The translations under genes and the position numbers were made by a program. Below are positions 56,936-64,000 of a stretch of 64,000 nt of DNA, piece after piece (within the stretch, counting starts at the first letter, position 1; each line of letters opens with the position of its first letter). The notes beneath the pieces are model-generated. The model worked only from the letters and a program-made list of their open reading frames with translations, did not search any database and was not told the DNA's origin. Origin of the DNA: Bidens hawaiensis. Lineage: Eukaryota; Streptophyta; Magnoliopsida; Asterales; Asteraceae. Where the stretch lies: positions 62,001 through 126,000 of the forward strand of contig JAIQDT010005445.1 of the NCBI GenBank assembly GCA_021521415.1, read 5' to 3'.

Positions 56936-57518
56936 AGAATGTTTAGGATTTGCTTATGTAATTTTTGCTTATGTAATTTGATTATGAAATTTAACTTTTA
57001 ATTTGATGTGTATTTTGCTAAGTGTAAGTAACCATAGAGTGTTTTGGGTCAGCTGAGGTGTTCCAATCAAGAGGTGGTGCATGTTTTGTTTCCAAAGCCA
57101 CTGAAAATGAATCAAAATTGTGGCATAGGAAATTGTGTCATGTACACTTAAAGAACATGAATAGACTGGTCAAGGGTGAACATGTGATTGGCTTACCTAC
57201 AAGAGAATTTAAGTTTGATGATCACTGTGATTCATGTCAAAAGGGAAAGCAACACAAGTCTACTCATAAGACAAAGCTCATCAACTCAATTGATCAACCA
57301 CTTGAGTTACTTCACATGGATCTTTTTGGTCCTGTGAGTGTGCCAAGTATTGGAAAGAAAAGATACTGTTTGGTGATCATTGATGACTATTCTAGATATA
57401 CTTGGGACTATTTCCTAAGTACCAAGGATGAGTCTGCTGAGTTGATTATGGGTTGTGTTACAATGATTTAGAACAAGCTGAATAAGAAAGTCAAAATGAT
57501 GAGAATTGACAATGGTAC

Positions 57519-57814
57519 ATTGCCTTTGTTATCTGATGGTGAGCAACATTAGTGAGGATTTCCCAAGACAAACCACGTTTCAACATGGCCAACTCTCTAT
57601 CATCCATCTTCTTCATTCGTGCTTCAACAATATTATTACTGTTAGTTACTTTAGCAGGTGCCATTTAAGGTCCGTTTTTTATAAAGGTCCACATTTCAAC
57701 ATCATTATAACAAACAGCAGCCTCAAAGAGTACCTTCCACTTAATGAAATTCTTCTGTCCATACAACCTAGGTATCTTGTTAGTAGACACTTCCTGCTCC
57801 TCGTAACCAGACAT
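57519..57814 (-). pseudogene. E1 gag N-terminal fragment (copy 2)
   Basis: Minus-strand gag start, ATG at 57812-57814, about 344 bases after the E1 5' LTR. It has about 100 codons with one internal TAA and ends at the GTAC junction. This is the true 5' position for the E1 gag. The next E1 gag sequence (minus strand) is at 31505, and about 185 codons between are absent from the window. Confidence 0.82.
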
Positions 57815-58141
57815 ATTTTTGTATTTTTTTTAAAAAAAAATAAAATTAATGACAAAAATTGAAAAACTTAAACAAAAATCTTAGATTTCTTTTGAAGAAC
57901 AATCAGATCTGTGGATATAATCCGCAGATCTGATGTATCTGGTCAAGTAAGAGCAAGATCTCAAATAAGAATTCAAACATTAATATAAATGAGAGGCAGA
58001 AAACACCAAAGATTGTAGATCTGGAAGAAAAACATAGTTGTTGACGTCACGTATTAATGAAATAGTGCTTCAGCTTACGTCACTCTTCATCTTCAAATCT
58101 TCACTAACAAGCAATAATTCTTTACCCAAATAGCAGGACAC

Positions 58142-58157
58142 AAGCTCTCATGCCACT
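58142..58157 (-). other. Primer binding site of E1
   Basis: Minus strand AGTGGCATGAGAGCTTG-like sequence directly after the 5' LTR; a decayed initiator tRNA-Met site. Confidence 0.6.
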
Positions 58158-59271
58158 TGTCGGTCCTCCACAATAACAATCGATTCACCACTGTCGTAAC
58201 CCACACCGTGAGGTGTTAACAAGATAGGTTAACGACTTGCTATTTTAAGGTAAGAAAGATATTGTGTCAATGGCGGAATCACTAACACTATATGTATTTC
58301 TTGAAAATACAAAAGTAAACAAAACACAAACTGTTACTCAAAAGATTTCCATTTATAGTAATATCAACACAAACAGGAATCGATTAGGTTTACAGAAAGG
58401 GAATGTTTTGTCAGGTCGTATTAAAAGGGCGACCGTCAATATCAATGTCAGGAATAATATATCTACGTTCGTCTCTTTTAAAGAATGCCCTAATTATTCC
58501 TTATATAGGCCTATCTAACAGCTTTCATTCCTTCTAGAAACCATAATTAATGAAGCGTATTCACTAAATCCTATTACAAAATATTCTAAGTAAAAAACAG
58601 GTCTTCGGGTAGGCTTTGGAGCCTTTGTCTTCTTCAAGTAGACTTGGTAACCAAAGTGTGTTGGGGAAAAATTCTCCGGGTATACTTTACTTAGAATATT
58701 TTCCTTAGAAAATATTCACCTAGCAGACTTCAACCTTCTTGACCATAGCAAACTTTGCCCGATATGATCTAATGAGCAAACTTGTTCTTCAGAGATCCCT
58801 TCAACTCCTTGTTAAAGAATAACTTATTTAGTAAATATAATTGTGCTAGTAACACTTTAGAGGTATGCTGGTGGCATTGTAGCTTGCTCGGAGTTGAACC
58901 TTGCCCGACAAAGTTCTTAAGATAATTCTTTATCAACTTTCTTCAAGCATACTTGGACCACTGTTTATTAATGAATACCTTCCTAGATCTTCCAAATACT
59001 TGGCTTCAAAATCTTGGTTAGCCAAGAGCTAACTCGGAAGCAAACCTTGCTTGGCTATGAAGAACAACCTTGCTAGTCATAGTGAACCCTGCTCGGAGAG
59101 TCACTAAAGAAGACATCAAGAAGATAACTTTACCCGGAAGGCAAAATACCTTGCTAGGCTTAAGTAAAAGCTTGCTCGGAAGTCCAAGTGTGCCCGACGT
59201 TCATACTTAGCCATTTTCAGGGAGGTTGAGAAGATTTCAATCTTCCTTTAATCCATTTACTCATCCCAACA
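58158..59271 (-). repeat. 5' LTR of E1
   Basis: 1114 bp, minus-strand orientation, ending at the TGTTGGGATGAG terminus (59271) next to the CTTTG duplication. It is nearly identical to 38137-38739 over their shared part but clearly diverged from the left LTR at 16379-17468. TATA box (minus) at 58499-58507; CTTGCCCGG-type motif copies at 58755-59210. Confidence 0.9.
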
Positions 59272-59276
59272 CTTTG

Positions 59277-60470
59277 TCTCCTACATCGAATTCTAACGGC
59301 TTACGACGGACATCGGCGTAACTCTTTTGGCGATCACGTGCCGTCTAAAGTCGCTCTCGGATTTGTGAGACTTTTTCTGTAGTTTCTTGGACTATCTCGG
59401 GTCCATACACTTGATTATCTCCGATTTCAGACCAGCACACGGGCGTTCTACATTTACAACCATACAATTCTTCGAACGATGATGCTTGAATACTCGGGTG
59501 ATAACTGTTATTAAATGAAAATTCCATTAGGGGTAGATGGTCATCCCAGCTTCCTCCTAACTCAATCGCACAAGCGCGGAGCATATCTTCCAACGTTTGA
59601 ATTATCCTTTCACTTTGCTCATCAGCTTGTGGATGATAGGCGGTGCTAAGGTTTAATTTTGTGCCTAACGCTTGTTGGGAGGTTTTCCCGAAATGAGATG
59701 TGAATCGGCTGTCTCGATCAAAAATAATAGACAATGGTACTCCATACAAAGCAACGATGTTGTTCACATAGATATGCGCTAATCTATCCATTGAGTATGA
59801 ATCATTGATGGGTATAAAGTGTGCGGATTTTGTTAGACAATCGACAATAACCCAAATTGCATTATGTTGACGAGTCGTTTTCGGGAGTTTTGTGATGAAG
59901 TCCATGGTTATTTACTCCCACTTCCAAACGGGAAGTTGGGTTTGCTGAAGCAATCCCGATGGCTTTTGATGTTCGGCCTTGACTTTCAAACAAGTTACGC
60001 ATTTCGCAACATGCGAAGCAATGTCCTTCTACATTCCATTCCAACAGTAGTTTGGCTTTAGGTTTTGTACATTTTGTCGCTACCAGGGTGCATCATGTAC
60101 TTGGACTTGCGAGCTTCACTCATAATCTTTTCACGCAAGTCCCCAAGGATTGGTACCCAAATCCGGTTTCCCATTCTAAGTATACCATTGTCACCCTTGA
60201 CTAGCAAGTCAATGGTGCCGTTACGTTTTTCTTCAGAGATCTTGTTTTCATTGATCGCTTGGAGTTGGGCGGATTTGATTTATTTGATGAGATCAACTTG
60301 GAGTTCTAGTCTTAACGCTCGGACTCTTCTTGGCTTTTCATGTTCTTTACGACTTAGGGCATCGGCTACAATGTTAGCCTTCCCTTCATGATAAACAATT
60401 TCACAGTCGTAATCATTTAGTGTTTCCATCCAACGTCTTTGACGCATGTTGAGTTCTTTTTGCTCGAATA
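59277..60470 (-). pseudogene. G1 pol: end of RNase H, integrase zinc region and core
   Basis: Minus strand, from about 60470: [15 protein letters not shown] and [16 protein letters not shown] mark the end of gypsy RNase H. A linker follows, then a KYMMHPGSDKMY-type His region near 60100, the integrase start ITMDFITKLPKT near 59900, and DRDSRFTS and TAYHPQADEQSERIIQTLED with catalytic-type D and E residues. In-frame stops occur (TAA just before the integrase core start near 59910, and TAG at 59342-59344). The frame ends in the CTTTG duplication and continues at 16378. Upstream domains are missing because G2 starts at about 60471. Confidence 0.87.
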
Positions 60471-60472
60471 TG

Positions 60473-62247
60473 TGTTTTTAATCAATAAAACGTCAACTGG
60501 ATTAAGGATTTTAATTTCTAGAGTTCATAGTTAATCCGGTTGGTTCATATTACTGTGTGTCTAATTATTTTTGTTTCTGTATAACAAATGAGTTAGACAC
60601 AAGCCCAGTTGGCTGGTGCATATTAGTTAAGACTTGGAAGGCAGGGGGCGCGGGTTCAAATCCCCCTAGACCGTTTTTGTTGTTTTTATTCGTTTTATTG
60701 TGTTGTTGATTTTAAATGGGTTATAAATTATTATTATATATTAAATAAACATTATTTTATTAAACCGACATCTTAAAGTTTACGTTCCTTGTTAACTAAT
60801 CCCGTTGCAAGTTTTTGTATATGTATATATTTAGATGTATGTATGTATTATAAGTATATATTAATAATAAACTTTATTTTATCAAAACCCTACATCATTA
60901 TTGATGATTCTTCTCGTTAAATGTTTTACAACTTCCTATATTTATTATATGTGTGTATGTGTGATTGTGTGTATGTATATTATATATCTATATATATATA
61001 TAATTTATTTCTAAACAAAAATATGATAAACGTATTAAACGTGTTATCTATTTTTATACCATCGGATTTTCGTTAAAAAGGTCCAAAATATATATTAAAT
61101 GATAATTATATGTTTAGACGTTTGTATTATATTATTTGATATATTACAAGTTGTATTTATTTACATAATTGCATTATATTTACTTAAACATTTATTATTT
61201 AAATATTTATATAATTGTATTATATTTATATCTCATGTTTTAGTTAAAATTTTATATTAATAATGAAGCTAATAATCTTATAAATAAAATGGTGAATAAT
61301 AATATTGTTTTAGCAATAACAATAACCGTAGAGATCAATCGTTCAGTCAATAATACTATAATCCCAAACATAACTCAAATCACATCGAAGTCTTAAATCC
61401 GTTATGTGTGTAATCGCATTTATAATTAACTCTTATTATTATATTATTTAACTAGAAAACCTTGACGGTATATCCCGAAGGGTTTAACTTTCTCAAATCG
61501 TCCTTTGTCTTTGGTTCATTTAATCAGGTGAGTAATCACTCCCTTATTTTACCATTTTTAAATCTTTTAGGGACTTTTGTGTACCAATTATCAAGTTATT
61601 TTTATATCATATTCTCAAATGCAAACTGTTTTATTTGTGTTGTGTATCAATTCAATGACTACTTTCTACTTATAATTTGCTTTTGTGTTTTTTACTGCAT
61701 TCGGAGAGGTCCATCATATTAATCACATCATGTCGTAGTGGCCAGCGTCCGATCGCATGAAAATGGTTTCACCAACAACTCAATTATGGTAACCAATGCT
61801 CGATTCGCATGGAAACGGTTTAGCCCACAAATTATTATTTGTTTGAAATATTTGTATGTTATGGTTTGATTGGTTATACTCACAAATAACACTTTTGTAG
61901 TTGTCTTTTATATATATATTATTATATTGTAATTAAAACTGGTGATTTTCTCACTCAACCTGGTGTTGACAAAAAAAATATCTATTTTGTACACATTTTT
62001 AGGTTATCAGGTTGGACTGTTTAGCAAGATGAAGATCACGTAGAAATGCCTTTTAGGACTTAAAACTTATTCAAGATTTTAAGATTTGTTTTGAATTTTC
62101 TTTAGACTTGATGTACTTAAATGTAAATTGTTTTATTTAAAAATAATTAATTAGATATTGTCACTTTACAATTGTATAATAGTACCTTGCGAGATGTGAA
62201 CAATCAGTTCGCGCCCCGGCATTTCCGCCACAAGTTGGGGTGTGACA
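60473..62247 (+). repeat. 5' LTR of G2
   Basis: AT-rich, TG...CA ends. The left boundary is uncertain by a few bases because the G1 sequence and the LTR share TGTG/TTTT. A tRNA-like stretch lies at 60601-60668, and two diverged 45-bp copies with CGCATG(A/G)AAA-GGTTT are near 61750-61825. Confidence 0.6.
60601..60668 (+). other. tRNA-like sequence inside the G2 LTR
   Basis: A GGGTTCAAATCCCC segment (60652-60665) is a full B-box, and TTGGCTGGTGCATA (60609-60622) is a weak A-box, spaced as in a tRNA or tRNA-derived SINE head. Acceptor and anticodon stems do not form convincingly, so it is not called a tRNA gene. Confidence 0.4.
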
Positions 62248-62250
62248 GGT

Positions 62251-62263
62251 TGGTATCAGAGCC
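62251..62263 (+). other. Primer binding site of G2
   Basis: TGGTATCAGAGCC, an exact initiator tRNA-Met site, three bases after the LTR end. Confidence 0.85.
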
Positions 62264-62889
62264 AAAGGTTTAAGATATGTCGTGAGAAAAGTCCTAGAAA
62301 CATGCTTAGGACCCCATACGTGCTTATTTGTTTACCTTATGTGTTATATATATTTGTTTAAAGCTTACGTAATTACTTGCTAGATTAAGTGGTTATTTAA
62401 TTGTCTAACTAAATGTTTACTTTTATTTTCATGCACACACAACTCCAAAATTGTGTTTTACCTTCAAAATATTTTTATAACTCCAAGAGTATGTCTCACT
62501 CTTAAATACTTTTTTATGACTCCTCTTAGAATATTTTCACTTAATGTTAGTTGATTGTTTTCATTACTGGGAAACTCCTTAAGAATTCCCAGCTTTGTTT
62601 TTGCTCGTTTTCACTTAAGGCTAGGGAGTGTGACAAGATTCCCCGCCAAACTGAAAATTGTCATACGACCGATACTTTAAGCATTTAACCTAATCGGCTA
62701 AACGGTTACATTCTTTATTGTGTTTTATTGCTTTTTAAAGATCTAGTCGGGTGGAAAACCTAGGGAAGCCATGGCGCAAACTGTTCATTTTCACAATTCG
62801 TTTATTTGCGATGTTTTGTTGGAGCATTATCACATGTGGTAATACACAAGATGCTTTAACTACTCATGTTTACATTCATTTATTCGTTA

Positions 62890-63090
62890 TTTAGTTTGGC
62901 CGGTTAAAATGCCATGTAATGCTCATGGGCTGACAAACTCAATGATATTGTTGATATGATATTTGGTTGGGCCATTAAAATGCCATGGACAAGCTCATAG
63001 AAAGCCCAACTCACACATTCGCTTTGTTTTGGTATGCTAACAAGTTGGGAGAATAAAATGTCACGGAAAGCTCACGGGAAACCCAGCACA
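62890..63090 (+). repeat. Three diverged repeats in the G2 leader
   Basis: Copies near 62905, 62970 and 63050 share TAAAATG(C/T)CA(T/C)G, then AAGCTCA-like and GGG/AAACCCA-type ends. They lie in the untranslated leader. The stretch 63100-64000 is AT-rich and I see nothing recognisable in it. Confidence 0.5.
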
Positions 63091-64000
63091 TCGAAGAACA
63101 TTTGTTATTTGTTTATTTGTTGGTATATTTGTTTTCATTTGAAACAATCTATGATTTGATTTAATTACTCAGTTTTTCAATTTAATCAATTACTCAATCA
63201 AATTTGAATCAAGATTTATTGATTCGATCTTTTCACATACTCAAAAAATTTTTAATTCTCATGATTAGACACAAATCGTTCATTCATCAAGACTTGGTTA
63301 TCATGAGCCAATTTAAACTATTTATATTCTATCATTGGATTGATTTTTTTCATATTAATCTTATCTCATTCACAAGTTATCTAGAAATAACTAACATATT
63401 ATTTTGGTTTTTCTCATACTCATCTCATCATATTATTAAACTAACAAATAATTTCTATATCATTATTACACAGTTTATTAAACAAATGGTTTTCTCATAC
63501 TTATGATATCACATATTCAACTATCAAACCTATCTCAATTAACTCATCAACTTCTTAAACTATCAAACACAATTCAAGTATCACCCTCAATTTTAATTGT
63601 TGACATATTAATTCGTCATTATCTCATTGATTATTCATTTTTAGTTCTAACTTAATCTTAAGTTATGAATAAACACTAGCATAACATATTTAAATTTCTT
63701 TTTCTCAATGGCTCATATGAAATTCACAAAATATCAATCCTCTGATGAAATCTCAACTTATTTAACCATAGAATGTTTTCTCAACATCAAACAACATCAA
63801 TCATTTATTTTTTATAACTGCCTTATGGCCACATGTATAGTCAAGGAGATAGTTCCTGTGATCTCTAAAATATAACTCAATTTTCAAAACATAAATACAA
63901 TCAATTCAGTTTTGTTCATGAACTTCTTTGCTGATAATTTCAACCCTTAAACCCCTACTCATTCTCATAATAACAATAACAAGCGCGAGTCTAATTATCA

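Larger units (their letters stand above)
31506..57066 (+). mobile_element. SIRE-type copia element E2, nested in E1 and rearranged
   Basis: A plus-strand element with 5' LTR (31506-32753), primer site, gag (33055-36642), start of pol (36642-37498), a foreign inverted block (37499-38739), the end of reverse transcriptase and RNase H (38740-39533), a conserved noncoding block, a motif array, and a third ORF split by E3. The 3' end stops inside the expected polypurine tract; no 3' LTR follows. ATACA at 31501-31505 would be the left target duplication, but its partner is lost. About 2 kb of pol (integrase C-terminus and most of reverse transcriptase) is missing at the inverted block. Confidence 0.85.
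57067..58760 (+). repeat. Chimeric duplicated block, copy 2
   Basis: 1694 bp, almost identical to 37047-38739, direct orientation, about 20.0 kb away. It starts at TCAAGAGGTGG, directly after E2 sequence that stops in its polypurine tract. It contains E2-type pol (57067-57518), the GTAC inversion junction (57515-57518), inverted gag (57519-57814), its leader, and continues into the complete right LTR of E1. Confidence 0.88.
16379..59271 (-). mobile_element. SIRE-type copia element E1, host of nested insertions
   Basis: A minus-strand element with 1.1-kb LTRs (16379-17468 and 58158-59271). The 5-bp target duplication CTTTG is perfect at 16374-16378 and 59272-59276. From the right (5') it has LTR, primer site, gag start, then an interruption, and from 31505 leftwards the rest of gag, pol, a long noncoding region, a third ORF, a polypurine tract and the 3' LTR. 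The long gag with two zinc knuckles and the extra ORF after pol indicate the SIRE/Maximus branch. About 27 kb of its 42.9-kb span is the nested E2/E3 insertion and rearranged sequence. Part of gag between about residues 110 and 295 is missing. All genes carry stops or frameshifts. Confidence 0.9.
13844..60470 (-). mobile_element. Ty3/gypsy element G1 (Tekay/Del-like), split and truncated
   Basis: This minus-strand gypsy element is made of a 3' LTR (13844-15927), polypurine tract, pol C-terminus (15970-16378) and, beyond a 42.9-kb insertion, the integrase and the end of RNase H (59277-60470). Removing the insertion (16379-59271) and one CTTTG copy rejoins the integrase reading frame exactly. 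That proves the two halves were one gene. Its 5' part (protease, reverse transcriptase, gag, 5' LTR) is not in the window because another gypsy element, G2, begins at about 60471. The conserved C-terminal tail and the GGGGTGTGACA LTR end suggest the Tekay/Del chromovirus clade. Several in-frame stops make it dead. Confidence 0.88.
60471..64000 (+). mobile_element. Ty3/gypsy-type element G2, 5' LTR and leader only
   Basis: A plus-strand LTR of about 1.78 kb starts within the G1 RNase H (TGTGTTTTTAATC at 60471 or TGTTTTTAATC at 60473) and ends GGGGTGTGACA at 62247. It is followed by a perfect initiator tRNA-Met primer site. The 1.75 kb after that has no ORF with recognisable domains and is taken as leader; the element runs off the window, so its class is judged from the LTR end alone. 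The right target duplication cannot be checked. Confidence 0.65.

Noticed and set aside
60601..60668. Functional tRNA gene
   Set aside because: Only the B-box is convincing; acceptor and anticodon stems do not form.

Overview
The window is plant nuclear DNA, and almost all of it is transposable elements. I found no host protein-coding gene, rRNA gene or functional tRNA gene. The element types point to a flowering plant: Ty1/copia elements of SIRE/Maximus type with an extra ORF after pol, a Ty3/gypsy Tekay/Del-like chromovirus, a hAT element, and a gene with the plant 'putative gypsy type transposon' domain. An Asteraceae (daisy family) genome is my best guess. That guess is inference from element composition, not from a marker gene.

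Layout. 1-792: no gene seen. 793-1716: a short hAT element with an 8-bp target duplication and a remnant of the transposase C-terminus. 1757-10324: a complete, young-looking copia element (called E0) with a 5-bp target duplication, near-identical LTRs and one open 1346-codon gag-pol ORF. 10330-13228: an AT-rich stretch, an 80-bp tandem repeat, a TATA box and a decayed 'gypsy type transposon' gene. From 13844 to about 60470 lies a gypsy element on the minus strand (G1), split by a 42.9-kb insertion. After about 60471 comes the 5' LTR and leader of another gypsy element on the plus strand (G2), which runs off the window.

The 42.9-kb insertion (16379-59271, target duplication CTTTG) is a nest. 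E1 is a SIRE-type element on the minus strand, inserted in the G1 integrase. E2 is a SIRE-type element on the plus strand, inserted in the E1 gag at 31506. E3 is a younger SIRE-type element of a different family on the plus strand (43623-56010, target duplication TGAAG), inserted in the third ORF of E2. A 1.69-kb chimeric block occurs twice, at 37047-38739 and 57067-58760. It fuses an E2 pol fragment to an inverted copy of the E1 gag start, leader and LTR. Its right-hand copy has replaced the 3' LTR of E2.

The most interesting signal is the region between pol and the third ORF of the SIRE-type elements. In E1 and E3 the order is pol, a roughly 1-kb conserved noncoding block, a dense array of a short family-specific motif, a TATA box, a leader, a consensus 3' splice site two bases before the ATG, and then the third ORF. 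The same family-specific motif fills the U3 part of the element's own LTR upstream of the LTR TATA box. E1 and E2 share a motif of the form YCGRGYAAGSTT; E3 uses GGCGAAGTT/AACTTCGCC palindromes. The third ORF therefore looks as if it has its own LTR-like promoter. The third-ORF proteins show no obvious signal peptide or membrane anchor but have basic, nuclear-signal-like patches, so 'envelope' describes position only.
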